Below, piece after piece: positions 1-8,987 of a stretch of 64,000 bases of DNA (its first letter is position 1; the number at the start of each line of letters is the position of its first letter). Made by a program: the position numbers and the translations under genes. The DNA comes from Deinococcus aquatilis DSM 23025 (GTDB lineage: Bacteria; Deinococcota; Deinococci; Deinococcales; Deinococcaceae): the NCBI RefSeq assembly GCF_000378445.1, contig NZ_KB899706.1, positions 1 to 64,000 on the forward strand, read 5' to 3'. A model generated the notes under the pieces. It saw only the letters and a program-made list of their open reading frames with translations, made no database searches and was not told where the DNA came from.

Positions 1-129
1 GAGCGAACCATCGCCTGGTTGCAGTCCTTCCGCCGTGTCCGAACCCGCGACGAGCACAAAGCCCAGAACTTCTTAGGCTTTGTCCAGCTCGCCTGCATTC
101 TCATCCTGCTGCGCCGAATTTCCGGATGA
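1..129 (+). CDS. IS5-type transposase, C-terminal fragment
   Basis: An open frame enters the window at base 1 and stops with TGA at 127-129. The 42 visible residues (start ERTIAWLQSFRR, later NFLGFVQLACILILLRR) match the end of IS5-family DDE transposases, in which the ER(T/S)..WL...RR region carries the last catalytic acidic residue and is followed by a hydrophobic helix. The rest of the gene lies outside the window, so it cannot be judged intact or broken. Confidence 0.75.
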   Translation, partial: ERTIAWLQSFRRVRTRDEHKAQNFLGFVQLACILILLRRISG

Positions 130-155
130 TCTCTACTCCGTAGCTTTGCAAGCCG

Positions 156-186
156 GATGAAACACCAAAAAGCACGGTGTTTCATC
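156..186. terminator. Perfect 11-bp stem-loop behind the transposase
   Basis: GATGAAACACC at 156-166 is the exact reverse complement of 176-186, with a 9-base loop. It lies 27 bases after the transposase stop. There is no T-run, so it could be a bidirectional terminator between two converging genes or part of the IS right end. The word CGGTGTTTCAT recurs near 4575. Confidence 0.45.
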
Positions 187-275
187 GGAATCCGTATCAG
201 TTCTGCGCTGCTCTCTTGCGTCCTGAACTGCGTTTTTACGTTCAGGCTTTTGTGTTCGGGCTCCTGCGCTCAGCC

Positions 276-3098
276 CTAGCGCTCGGCCAGCCACACACCC
301 AGATCGGTGGCCGAGAGGGGCGGGGTGATGGCATATCCCTGTGCGGCGTCGCAGCCGAGGTCACGCAGGACGCTCAGTTGCTCCTGTGTTTCGACCCCCA
401 CTGCCGTGACGTGTAGCCCGAGACGGTGGGCCAGATCAATGGTGCCCTGTACCAGCGTCAGGCTGCGCTCGTCTCCGGGCAGGCGGGCAGTCAGGGTGGG
501 ATGGAGTTTGACGCCGCTGAGCGGAAAGCGGGTCAGAGCGGTCAGGCTGCTGGCTCCGTCGCCAAAGTCGTCCACGATCAGGCGTGCGCCGTGTGTCCGT
601 AACTGCTCCAACAGGCCCAGTGTGTCCTGACTGTGGTCGATCAGGCTGCCCGCCGAGACTTCTATGTCGGGTGCGCCCTGCTGGGCCAGCAGCGGCATCA
701 GGTGTTCCAGACCCGCACTGCGCCGCAGTTCTTCCAGGCTGAGGTTCACGCTGACGCGCCAGTTGATGTGGGCTGGCAGGCTGGCCCGAATCGCGTCACG
801 GCCTCGCAACGCCTCCTGAACCACCCAGTCGCCCACCTGCATGATCAGGTCGCTGCGGCTTGCCAGCGGCAAGAATCGGCTGGGAGCCAGCGTTCCAAGC
901 GTGGGGTGCTTCCAGCGCAGGAGGGCTTCGGCGCTGAAGGGCTGCCCGTCTTCTAGCTGGACGGCAGGCTGATACAGCAGCGTGAACTGCTCGCCCGCGA
1001 TCGCGCCGCGCAGGGCGTCTTCCAGCTCGAAAGCTTCGGCGACACTGGCCCGCAACCCCGGATGAAAGGCGCTGGTCTGGGCGCGGCCCTGCCGTTTGGC
1101 GTGCTGCATGGCAATCTCGGCGTCGGCCAGAGCAGCGTCGGCGGTCATGTCGGCGGGCAGGTGCGACACTCCCAGGGCAAAGGTCAGCGATACGTCGCGG
1201 CGGCCCGAGCGCAGCGGCACCTGAAGGGCGGCCTGAATCGCCTGCACCGCGTCGTCGGCGCTGAGGTAGGGCAGATGGGCGGCAAAGGTATCGTCGGCCA
1301 AACGTGCGGCCAGTCCACCGTGCACTCCCGCCAGGTCATTCAGGCGGGCCGCCAGTTGAATCAGCAGATGATCGCAGGCCGTGCGGCCCAGCGCGGCGTT
1401 CAGTGCACCGAACCCGTCGGCGTCGAGGCACACCACCGCGCCCGTTTTGGGGGTGGCTGCCGCCGCCAGATGTTCGCGCAGGCCGGGGCGGTTGGGCAGT
1501 CCGGTCAGGGCGTCGTGGCGGGCGTCGTGTTTCATCTTGGCCTGTGCGCGGCGCAGGGCGGTCAGATCACGCAGCACCAGCAGTGTGCCGGGTCTGCCGC
1601 CCTCTTCGACCCGCGTGGCCCGCACTTCCATATGGCGGGCCACCCCGTCGGGGCGCACCACCAGCAGTTCCCGCGTCAGGGGCAGATTGAGCGTACGCAG
1701 ATCAGGAATGGGCATGGGGTCGCCTTCCGGCGTATGCAGGCGCACGCCCAGTTCTCCCAGTACCCGCGACAGGCTCAGGTTCAGCAACTTGGCGGCGTCC
1801 AGACCCACCAACCCGGCGGCCTGCTCGCTGACCAGTTGGGTACGGCCCGCATGATCCAGCAAGATGGTGGCCGCGTCGCTGAGCGCCAACACCTGCGCCA
1901 CCACGCTGGAGGATGCCTGCAAGCCTGCTCCGCGCCCGCTGAGGCCTGCGGCCACCAGTAACCCCGGTGCAGTGCTGCGGCGCAGAGCCAGAGGCAAGGT
2001 GCCGCCCGACACCAGGGGAACGTCGCCGTTGGCCGCGCCGCCGCTGGCTGCCACCCGTACCAGATCGCGCAGCAGTTCTGAAGGAAGGTCGGAGAAGCAG
2101 GGCCAGGTCCACAGCGGCGTTCCCACCAGAGCAGGCGCAGTGGCCGGGGCCAGATCAGACAGGCCCGTGCTGGCCGCCAATACCGTTCCCGTGTCGGTCA
2201 GCAGGGCCAGAGGGGTTTCCAGTCCGTCCAGCAGCGCCGTGAGCCGTGCCGCTTCCTGCCGCTCTCCGCTGACGTTCTGTACGGTCCACAGCACCCCAGC
2301 TGCCGCGCCGCCAAAGTAGGGCCGGGCCTCGCCGCGCAACCAGACGCCGGCGCTGCCGCTCTCCGCTGCACCTGTATTTCGGTCAGGCAACAGTGCATAT
2401 TCGTCGGGTAGGTGGGTTGCCCGCCCCGCTGCCGCCTGACTCAGGCAGTGCACCAGGTCTTCCCGGCCCGGAAAGACTGCCTGAAGCGGCTGCCCCACCA
2501 CCGCTGGCCCGCTCAGGCCGAACAGTTCCAGAAATGTGCGGCTGACCTGCCTGAAGACCAGATCGGCATTCAGCCACGCGGTGGGCGCGGGCAACTGCGT
2601 GATCAGCATGTCCGCCTCGCGGTTGGCTCCCTCGGCACTGGCCGCCGACAGCAGAAGCGTCAGCACTTCCACCGCACCTTCGGGTATGGCCGCTTCTTCG
2701 CTCCAGAGTAGGCCCAACAGCGCTCCGTCCCGCGTCAGCCAGGACAGTTGACCATGATCCAACCAGGCGTCAGGCGGAATCAGTTCGCCGCTGGGTGTCT
2801 CGAAGGGTGCAGCGTCGGCACGCACGCTGAGCACCTGTTTGCCCACAGAAGCAAGCAGCGTCGCTTCTGGCGCATGGACACGCAGCAGGTCACGCAGGGC
2901 GGTATGGAGGGCAGAAGTCGGAAGAGTCACGTTGGGCAGTACCTCTGGAAAAAGGGTGAGCAGGAGCAGCACACTGTAGGCGAGAACAAGAAAACCGGGG
3001 AGAGAAATGCTGAGCAGTGGGGTGAGGCAGAGACGACGCAGGGAGAAAACGCAGCAGAGCCAGTCCTGATGGAGAGGGCAGCGAGGAAAACGCGGCAC
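276..3098 (-). CDS. PAS/degenerate GGDEF/EAL signalling protein
   Basis: A 940-residue c-di-GMP-type signalling protein: a possible N-terminal membrane helix (about residues 27-50), a GAF- or PAS-like region, PAS-type segments to about residue 515, a GGDEF-type domain (about 525-690) and a C-terminal EAL domain. The GGDEF signature has become LADDTF, so cyclase activity is unlikely. The EAL domain keeps EALLRW, SVNLS and VDDFGDG, but the usual ITE reads VSAG and AEGVET reads AVGVET, so phosphodiesterase activity is doubtful. It may be a c-di-GMP receptor or scaffold. The frame opens with GTG at 3098. A GTG at 2930 would remove the membrane helix and cannot be excluded. A perfect palindrome lies about 165 bases upstream. 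Confidence 0.85.
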   Translation of the reverse strand: MPRFPRCPLHQDWLCCVFSLRRLCLTPLLSISLPGFLVLAYSVLLLLTLFPEVLPNVTLPTSALHTALRDLLRVHAPEATLLASVGKQVLSVRADAAPFETPSGELIPPDAWLDHGQLSWLTRDGALLGLLWSEEAAIPEGAVEVLTLLLSAASAEGANREADMLITQLPAPTAWLNADLVFRQVSRTFLELFGLSGPAVVGQPLQAVFPGREDLVHCLSQAAAGRATHLPDEYALLPDRNTGAAESGSAGVWLRGEARPYFGGAAAGVLWTVQNVSGERQEAARLTALLDGLETPLALLTDTGTVLAASTGLSDLAPATAPALVGTPLWTWPCFSDLPSELLRDLVRVAASGGAANGDVPLVSGGTLPLALRRSTAPGLLVAAGLSGRGAGLQASSSVVAQVLALSDAATILLDHAGRTQLVSEQAAGLVGLDAAKLLNLSLSRVLGELGVRLHTPEGDPMPIPDLRTLNLPLTRELLVVRPDGVARHMEVRATRVEEGGRPGTLLVLRDLTALRRAQAKMKHDARHDALTGLPNRPGLREHLAAAATPKTGAVVCLDADGFGALNAALGRTACDHLLIQLAARLNDLAGVHGGLAARLADDTFAAHLPYLSADDAVQAIQAALQVPLRSGRRDVSLTFALGVSHLPADMTADAALADAEIAMQHAKRQGRAQTSAFHPGLRASVAEAFELEDALRGAIAGEQFTLLYQPAVQLEDGQPFSAEALLRWKHPTLGTLAPSRFLPLASRSDLIMQVGDWVVQEALRGRDAIRASLPAHINWRVSVNLSLEELRRSAGLEHLMPLLAQQGAPDIEVSAGSLIDHSQDTLGLLEQLRTHGARLIVDDFGDGASSLTALTRFPLSGVKLHPTLTARLPGDERSLTLVQGTIDLAHRLGLHVTAVGVETQEQLSVLRDLGCDAAQGYAITPPLSATDLGVWLAER

Positions 3099-3261
3099 TG
3101 TCAGGGCCAGCCGAGAGCCGAGTCGGAGACCTTTGCTGACTGCATCTTCTCACGTCAGTTCTTACGCTGCTCATGCAAATAGGCTGCCGGTCTGAACTGC
3201 TAGTTGGGGGGAGTGAATGGGTGTATAGCTCCAGTCTAGATCAGTCTTGGGGCGACTCAGT

Positions 3262-3281
3262 ATTGTATGACCTCATACAAT
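3262..3281. promoter_or_regulatory. Perfect 20-bp palindrome, probable operator
   Basis: ATTGTATGA at 3262-3270 and TCATACAAT at 3273-3281 are exact reverse complements separated by CC. It sits in the 450-base gap between the divergent GGDEF-EAL gene and the 3551 gene. Size and symmetry fit a dimeric repressor site (GntR or TetR type). It does not match the Deinococcus radiation response motif. I see nothing else clear in 3099-3550 apart from a TATACA box on the minus strand (3222-3227). Confidence 0.5.
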
Positions 3282-3550
3282 GTTCATCTGTGTGTCCCAC
3301 TGCCCCGATGTGAACGACAGGACCGACTTGTTGCCTGAGGGGCAGTGTCTCTTGACCACAGTTCAGTTGGATACGATCTTCTGAAGCATCTGTCAAAAAG
3401 GGGCCGCCTTGTTGACCGAGCAGAGCGAGTGAATGTCACCGAGCAGGAGGAAGAATGGAGGCCCGAGGACGCCCTTTTCCTCAGGCCGTCAGTCGCAGAA
3501 CTGCTCCAAAGCGCGGCCACGACTCTCAGACTGGCTAGACTCTGGGCATT

Positions 3551-3769
3551 ATGTCCGATCAATCTATACAGGGCCGGGAAGCTCTGGGCCGGGAATTCCT
3601 GGAGCGGCGCAATGCACTGTGGGCCGCCTTGCGTGTGCTGGAGCCGGGATCGGCAGCCTTTGAGGCCCTCCTGACAGAACTGTCGGCTCTGATCGGTTGG
3701 AACCGTGCCCGCATCCTGGGTGGACTGGGGTTGTCGGAAGCCGAAGCCGATTCTGGCCCTTCCCTGTGA
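3551..3769 (+). CDS. Small hypothetical protein coupled to DUF421 gene
   Basis: A 72-residue helical protein with many Ala, Leu and charged residues (for example LERRNALWAALRVLEPGS and GWNRARILGGLG). I do not recognise a family. It counts as real because its stop overlaps the GTG start of the DUF421 gene as GTGA, the normal sign of translational coupling, and because a TAGACT box lies 9 bases upstream of its ATG with no Shine-Dalgarno sequence, suggesting a near-leaderless mRNA. The charged, soluble character suggests a cytoplasmic partner of the membrane protein encoded next to it. That role is inference. Confidence 0.6.
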   Translation: MSDQSIQGREALGREFLERRNALWAALRVLEPGSAAFEALLTELSALIGWNRARILGGLGLSEAEADSGPSL

Positions 3770-4542
3770 GTGCCGACATTGTGCCCTTCGATTGGGGCCG
3801 GATGTTTCTGGGTGATCTGCCCCCACTGTTTCTCCTGGAGATCGTCTTCCGTACCGCCCTGATGTTCCTGTGGCTGGTGGTGCTGCTACGGATTACGGGC
3901 AAGCGGGGACTGGCGCAACTCAGCCCGCTGGAACTCGCCATCGTGATCGGGTTGGGGTCGGCGGCGGGCGATCCAATGTTCTACCCAGAGGTGCCGCTCC
4001 TGCACTCCATGTTGGTGCTGGCTCTGGTGGTGTTCTTGCAGCGTGGGCTGTCTTATCTGGTCATTCGCAGCGAGCGCGTCGAAACGTTTGTAGAAGGAAT
4101 TCCTGTGGAACTCGTGCGGGACGGCGTGATTCGTCTCGGCCCCCTCAGCCGCGCCAACCTGAGCCGGGAAGACCTATTCGAGCGCCTGCGTGGTCAGGGT
4201 GTGCGCCAACTGGGAGAGGTGCAGCGGGCCTACTTCGAGCAAGACGGCAACCTGACTGTATTTACCCACAAGGAAGATGCTCCCGCCGGACTACAGGTCG
4301 TGCCGCCGTGGGATTTGCAGTGGCCCCTGACCCTGAAGATCGGCACGACCTACAGCGGAGTCGTGGCCTGCCTGGGCTGCGGCCACACACTGGAGGCGGC
4401 TGGCCCGCTGCCAAATTGTCCGGCCTGTACAGAGGGCAAGCACGCGACCGAACAGAGCGTTGACAGTCAGGACAGCGTTCAGAGCAAAGGCTGGACGCCC
4501 GCGACCCTCGACCCTCTGGAGCCGGATGGGAGCGAGAGTTGA
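3766..4542 (+). CDS. DUF421 (YetF-like) membrane protein with zinc ribbon
   Basis: Three hydrophobic segments at the N-terminus (around LLEIVFRTALMFLWLVVLL, the LAIVIGLGSAAGDPMF loop and LLHSMLVLALVVFLQRGL) are followed by the DUF421 cytoplasmic domain (ERVETFVEGIPVELVRDGVI). The G..A.DPMFYP and RITGKRGL motifs are typical of YetF/YkjA-type proteins. The C-terminus carries CLGC and CPAC spaced 15 residues apart, a zinc-ribbon-like pair. The final 40 residues look disordered. The start is the GTG at 3766, overlapping the previous stop. An upstream in-frame ATG at 3697 would lie inside the previous gene. The biochemical function of the family is poorly known. Confidence 0.8.
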   Translation: MSADIVPFDWGRMFLGDLPPLFLLEIVFRTALMFLWLVVLLRITGKRGLAQLSPLELAIVIGLGSAAGDPMFYPEVPLLHSMLVLALVVFLQRGLSYLVIRSERVETFVEGIPVELVRDGVIRLGPLSRANLSREDLFERLRGQGVRQLGEVQRAYFEQDGNLTVFTHKEDAPAGLQVVPPWDLQWPLTLKIGTTYSGVVACLGCGHTLEAAGPLPNCPACTEGKHATEQSVDSQDSVQSKGWTPATLDPLEPDGSES

Positions 4543-4996
4543 GGACAACGTAGGAGTCGTCCCGCTAGACGGAGTGCGGTGTTTCATTCATTTCTATAGT
4601 TCTTCCAGGACTTGTAGAGCTTGCCTTTCTCCACTACTTCTTCGCTGCCACGGTTTACCTCCACCCCCCAGCCCCCGCCCCCACAGGGGTCAGGGGAGTG
4701 GTCGCTGCGCTCGGCAGGAGTGATCTTGTCGTGTTCAGACCTGGCTTACTTGTTCATCTGAAGCGGAATTGCTCGTTCATTCCGAAATGGAATTGGCCCG
4801 CCCACTGCGTGGACGACGGCCTCACACGGCTGGGGCGGCAATGCTGTGGGGGGTGAGGGGATACAAACTTCTGGAACACTGTAATAGTGCAGCGTTTTGA
4901 AAGAGTACGTCCCTGTCCGCCAGCAAGATTTCTCGGCCACCACGCTTTTCCTACTCACTACTCACCACTGACCACTGACTGAACTCCGGACCAGAC
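4543..4996. other. Gene-free interval of 450 bases
   Basis: No convincing coding frame. It holds a pyrimidine-rich stretch around 4650-4690, a copy of the word CGGTGTTTCAT (4575-4585) also present at 175-185, and a 7-base tandem repeat directly beside the 3-prime end of the YdcF-like gene. Confidence 0.5.
4953..4980. repeat. Heptanucleotide tandem repeat, four units
   Basis: Four head-to-tail 7-base units ACTCACT, ACTCACC, ACTGACC and ACTGACT, each differing from its neighbour by one base. The repeat ends 17 bases from the stop of the YdcF-like gene. A second heptamer-periodic repeat lies at 17188-17247. Confidence 0.8.
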
Positions 4997-5569
4997 TCAG
5001 CTCCGAATTCCGATCAGGGCGTAGGCCGCCAGCGCTACTTTTTCGCGCAGCAGGTAGCTGGGGCTGGTCCGGGCGCTCAGGCGGCTGGCACTGGCATTGG
5101 CAGTGAGACCCAATGCGCGGGCCAGGGCCAGGGCGCGGGGAGCGTGGGCCTCATCGGTGACGAGGGTGATGGGCGTGTTGGGCGGCAGGTACACGCGGGC
5201 GTTGCGGAGGTTTTCGATGGTGGTGCGGCTGCGGGTTTCGGCCAATACCTGCGCCGCCGGAATGCCCAGGCGGATGAGGTAGCTGCGGCCCACCTCTCCC
5301 TCGGTGTGGGGGTCGCCCGGACGCCTGCCGCCCGTAACCACAACGGTCTGTATGCCGCCTGCCCGGTACAGCGCGAGGGCATGATCGAGCCTGCGCTGAA
5401 AGGCGGGGCTGGGCTTGCCTGCATACTGCGCGGCCCCCAAAACCACCACTGCCGCGTAAGGCTGCTGTGGGTGCGGCACACGCGGCCCCGGCAACAACAA
5501 GAACCCCAGCGCCAGCAGGCCCAGCACGGCCAGCGGCAGGAGGGTCAGGGTGGAGCCACGCGAGCGCAT
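4997..5569 (-). CDS. YdcF/SanA-like DUF218 membrane protein
   Basis: A single N-terminal membrane helix (TLTLLPLAVLGLLALGFLLL) is followed by a DUF218 domain. Recognisable elements are AAVVVLGAAQ, the RLDHALALYRAGG helix, VVVTGG, the GE...YL..LGIPA segment with the following ...ETRSRTTIENLRNA, and ITLVTDEAHAPRAL. The family (SanA, ElyC, YdcF) is linked to cell envelope integrity. The reaction is unknown, although the fold suggests binding of a nucleotide or nucleotide-linked substrate. The start is set at the ATG giving MRSRGSTLT. Longer starts exist up to 5611 but add a hydrophobic stretch without a clear binding site. It is divergent from topA. Confidence 0.8.
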   Translation of the reverse strand: MRSRGSTLTLLPLAVLGLLALGFLLLPGPRVPHPQQPYAAVVVLGAAQYAGKPSPAFQRRLDHALALYRAGGIQTVVVTGGRRPGDPHTEGEVGRSYLIRLGIPAAQVLAETRSRTTIENLRNARVYLPPNTPITLVTDEAHAPRALALARALGLTANASASRLSARTSPSYLLREKVALAAYALIGIRS

Positions 5570-5644
5570 AGGCACCCAGCCTAGCATGAAGGAAAACCCA
5601 AGATAAGGCACGGGTGGTACGCAGAAAAGATGGTGGGATGGGGG

Positions 5645-5694
5645 TTGACAAGTGGAGGAAGGCTGCTTTACACCATACGGCCCTGTGCTACGCT
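5645..5694 (+). promoter_or_regulatory. Two overlapping candidate promoters for topA
   Basis: TTGACA (5645-5650) with TACACC (5669-5674, 18-base spacer) and TTTACA (5667-5672) with TACGCT (5689-5694, 16-base spacer) both point at topA. GGGAG at 5727-5731 precedes the ATG at 5745 by a rather long 13 bases. Confidence 0.5.
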
Positions 5695-5744
5695 CGCCCG
5701 CAAGTTCCTCTCATCATCTGTTTCAGGGAGTGCCCCAAACCAAT

Positions 5745-8672
5745 ATGTCTAAAACTCCAGCATTCAATACTCTGGTGATCGTCGAATCACCCGCGAAGGC
5801 CCGCACCATCGAAAAGTATCTCGGCAAGGGATACTCGGTGGAATCGAGCATCGGCCATATTCGTGACCTGCCCAAAAGCGCCGCCGACATTCCCGAAAAG
5901 TACAAGGGCAAGGCGTGGGCCAGACTGGGGCTGGATATAGAAGATGACTTCCGGCCCCTGTATGTGGTGTCGCCGGACAAGCGGGCGCACGTTGCCAAGC
6001 TTCGGAAGATGGCGGGCGAGGCCGACGAAATCATTCTGGCAACCGATGATGACCGCGAGGGCGAGAGCATCGCGTGGCACCTGTTTCAGGAGCTGAAGCC
6101 CAAAGTGCCGGTCAAGCGCATGGTCTTTCACGAGATCACCAAGGAAGCGATTCTGGCGGCCATTGCCAACCCGCGCTCTATCGATACCAACCTGGTCGAA
6201 GCGCAGGAAACCCGGCGTGCCCTGGATCGTCTGTACGGCTACGAGGTTTCGCCCGTGCTGTGGAAGAAGGTGGCCCCCAAACTCAGCGCGGGCCGCGTGC
6301 AGTCGGTAGCCACCCGGATGCTGGTCGAGCGAGAGCGCGAGCGGATGCGCTTCGTGAGTGCGTCGTGGTGGGATCTGCTGGTCACGGCCCAGACCGAGGA
6401 GGGCGCGACCTTTCCCGCCCGCCTGACCGATGTGGGCGGTGTGCGCCTCGCCACCGGCAAGGATTTCGATCCCCTGACCGGCAAGCTGAAGCCTGATTCG
6501 GGTGTGCTGCAACTGGACGAAGCCCGCGCCACCGCCCTGGCCGACGCCCTGAAGGGCCAGCCTCTCAAAATTGCCTCTGCCGAAGAAAAACCCTTTACCC
6601 AGCGGCCTTACGCGCCGTTTATCACGTCCACGCTTCAGCAGGAGGGCAGCCGCAAGCTGGGCTTTGCCGCCACGCGCACCATGCGGGCCGCCCAGCGCCT
6701 GTATGAGGGCGGTTACATCACCTACATGCGGACCGATTCCACCAACCTTTCGGCAGAGGCGGTGTCGGCGGCCCGCGCACAGGTGCAGGACATGTACGGC
6801 CCCGAGTACCTCAGCCCTCAGCCCCGCGTGTATTCCAAGAAGGCCAAAAACGCGCAGGAAGCCCACGAAGCAGTCAGGCCCGCCGGAAGCACCTTCCGCA
6901 CACCCGATCAACTGAGAACCGAACTCAGCGGCGATGAATGGCGTTTGTACGACCTGATCTGGAAGCGCACGGTGGCCTGTCAGATGGCCGATGCACGGGG
7001 CCGGAGCCTGCGCGTGCGCCTGACCGGGACCGCTCTGGGCGACGACGTGACCCTGAGTGCCTCGGGCCGCACCATCGACTTCCCCGGTTTTCTGCGGGCC
7101 TATGTGGAAGGCAGCGATGATCCCGCCGCCGCCCTTGAAGACCGCGAAACTCCCCTGCCCCCGCTGAAGGCCGGGCAGACCGTGACCGGGCAGGCCGCCA
7201 AGCCTGAAGGCCACGACACCCAGCCTCCCGCCCGGTACACCGAAGCCAGCCTCGTGCAGTCTCTGGAAGGCGCGGGCATCGGGCGGCCCAGCACCTATGC
7301 CAGCATTCTGGGCACCATTCAGGACCGGGGCTACGCCGCCAAAAAGGGTCAGGCGCTGGTGCCTTCCTGGACAGCTTTTGCGACCTCTGCGCTGCTGGAA
7401 CACCACTTCGGCAAGCTGGTGGACTACGATTTCACCGCCCGCATGGAAGAAGACCTCGATGACATTGCGGGTGGGCGGGCACAGCGCGTTCCGTATCTGC
7501 GCCGATTCTTTCTGGGCGAGGGCGGCGAGGGCATGGCGCTGCGGCCCCTGATCGAGCAGCAGATGGGCGAGATCGACGCACGCGGCATCGCCACCATCCG
7601 TATTCCCAGGCTGGAGGGAACGGGTATAGAGGTGCGCGTGGGGCGCTACGGCGCGTACATGCAACTGGGCGAGCAAAAAGCCAACCTGCCCGAAGGTCTG
7701 GCCCCCGACGAACTGACCGCCGAACTTGCCGCCGACATCCTGAGCCGCCCCAGCGGAGACCGCGTGATCGGCACCGACGAGGCCAGCGGGCATCCGGTGG
7801 TGGCCCGCGCGGGGCGCTACGGCCCTTACGTCACGCTGGGCGAAGGCAACCCGCCGATTCGCACCGCCAGCCTGTTTCCCACCGACGATCTGAACGAACT
7901 GACGCTGGAGCGTGCGCTGAGACTCCTGAGCCTGCCCCGTCTGGTGGGCACCTCGGAGGGCGAAGAAGTGTGGGCCTTCAACGGCAAATACGGCCCTTAC
8001 CTCAAGCGGGCCAACGACAGCCGCAGCCTGACCAACCACGAGCAACTGTTCGACGTGGGCATCATGGAAGCCGAGGCCCTGTTCATGCAGCCGCGTTTCC
8101 GGGCGCGTGGAGTGGCCGCCGCGCCGCTGCAAACCTTTGAATTCGAGGGCCGCGCTCCCATCCTGCTCAAATCGGGCCGTTTCGGGCCGTACCTGACCGA
8201 CGGAGAGCGCAACGCCACCCTCCGCAAGGGCGAGGAAGAAGGCACCCTGAGCGCCGAACGCGCCCTGGAGATTCTGGAAGAACGCGGCAAGGAACCCAAA
8301 GCCAAGCCCGCCAAAGCCGCGAAAAAGGCGGCTGGAACGGCGAAAGCCAAGGGGTCGGCCAACAAGACATCGGCCAGCAAAAAAGCGCCAGCCAAGGCAA
8401 CTGCGACCAAGGCGACCACAGCCAAGAAAGCGCCTGCCAAGAAGTCTGCTGCCGCCAAAGCTCCCGCCGCCAAAACCCCGCTGACGTGGGCCGAACTGAA
8501 GCCTCATCTGGCTGTGCTGAGCGATCAGGAGCGCCAACTGGTCACGGCCACCCGTGAGCAAGGCCAGAAGGTCGAAGACATTGCGCCCACGCTGGGGCTG
8601 GACGTGAAGAAGGCCAAGGGCATGGCGCTTCAGGCCAGCAAGAAACTGAATCAGGCTGCGCGGGCCGAGTAA
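5745..8672 (+). CDS. topA: DNA topoisomerase I
   Basis: A type IA topoisomerase of 975 residues that relaxes negative supercoils. The Toprim domain is at the N-terminus (VIVESPAKARTIEKYLG, ATDDDREGESIAWHL). The catalytic tyrosine is Y327 in YITYMRTDSTNLS. Instead of Cys4 zinc fingers, the C-terminal part carries four topoisomerase C-terminal repeats (GRYGAYMQLGE, GRYGPYVTLGE, GKYGPYLKRAND, GRFGPYLTDGE). Next come a lysine/alanine-rich linker of about 80 residues (many KA, AKK and APAKK steps) and a final helical domain starting LTWAELKPHL. The Lys-rich tail probably binds DNA without sequence preference. The ATG at 5745 gives MSKTPAFNTLVIVESPAK, the usual family N-terminus. In-frame codons upstream to 5652 look like leader. 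Confidence 0.97.
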   Translation: MSKTPAFNTLVIVESPAKARTIEKYLGKGYSVESSIGHIRDLPKSAADIPEKYKGKAWARLGLDIEDDFRPLYVVSPDKRAHVAKLRKMAGEADEIILATDDDREGESIAWHLFQELKPKVPVKRMVFHEITKEAILAAIANPRSIDTNLVEAQETRRALDRLYGYEVSPVLWKKVAPKLSAGRVQSVATRMLVERERERMRFVSASWWDLLVTAQTEEGATFPARLTDVGGVRLATGKDFDPLTGKLKPDSGVLQLDEARATALADALKGQPLKIASAEEKPFTQRPYAPFITSTLQQEGSRKLGFAATRTMRAAQRLYEGGYITYMRTDSTNLSAEAVSAARAQVQDMYGPEYLSPQPRVYSKKAKNAQEAHEAVRPAGSTFRTPDQLRTELSGDEWRLYDLIWKRTVACQMADARGRSLRVRLTGTALGDDVTLSASGRTIDFPGFLRAYVEGSDDPAAALEDRETPLPPLKAGQTVTGQAAKPEGHDTQPPARYTEASLVQSLEGAGIGRPSTYASILGTIQDRGYAAKKGQALVPSWTAFATSALLEHHFGKLVDYDFTARMEEDLDDIAGGRAQRVPYLRRFFLGEGGEGMALRPLIEQQMGEIDARGIATIRIPRLEGTGIEVRVGRYGAYMQLGEQKANLPEGLAPDELTAELAADILSRPSGDRVIGTDEASGHPVVARAGRYGPYVTLGEGNPPIRTASLFPTDDLNELTLERALRLLSLPRLVGTSEGEEVWAFNGKYGPYLKRANDSRSLTNHEQLFDVGIMEAEALFMQPRFRARGVAAAPLQTFEFEGRAPILLKSGRFGPYLTDGERNATLRKGEEEGTLSAERALEILEERGKEPKAKPAKAAKKAAGTAKAKGSANKTSASKKAPAKATATKATTAKKAPAKKSAAAKAPAAKTPLTWAELKPHLAVLSDQERQLVTATREQGQKVEDIAPTLGLDVKKAKGMALQASKKLNQAARAE

Positions 8673-8681
8673 GCACGCGTT

Positions 8682-8987
8682 ATGCCTTCCCGCGCTCGCC
8701 CCGAAGCGCCGCCGCCGCTGAATCTGGCCCGCCTTGCTGCGGGTGCTCCCGGTGTGTGGGTGGCGTTGCCGGGGGCTGAGGTGCGCCTGTTGGCACTGGC
8801 AAACAAGCAGACCGGCCCGAAGGCGGCGGGCTGGTTGGTGTGCCTGACTGGAGAAGCCCTGATTGATCTGCCAGAAGGAGATTTTGTGCGTCTGCGGGCC
8901 AGCGAAGCCCACCGCCTGATCCCAGAGGACGACTGGTCGGTGTTGCCCGTAAAGCCCAATACGGTGCTGATGTTGGTCTCCGACTGA
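8682..8987 (+). CDS. Small cupin-like hypothetical protein
   Basis: A 101-residue protein starting 9 bases after topA, so probably cotranscribed. The strand-rich pattern (GVWVALPGAEVRLLALANK, AAGWLVCLTGEALIDLPEGDFVRLRASEAHRLIPEDDWSVLPVK) fits a small single-domain cupin, with the GEALIDLPEGDFVRLRASEAHRL part resembling a cupin motif. Two of the usual metal-binding histidines are not obvious, so metal binding and catalysis are uncertain. No signal peptide. The family call is tentative. Confidence 0.7.
   Translation: MPSRARPEAPPPLNLARLAAGAPGVWVALPGAEVRLLALANKQTGPKAAGWLVCLTGEALIDLPEGDFVRLRASEAHRLIPEDDWSVLPVKPNTVLMLVSD

Noticed and set aside
3697..3765. Upstream ATG as start of the DUF421 gene
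   Set aside because: It would overlap 70 bases of the preceding gene; the GTG at 3766 forms a normal GTGA junction.
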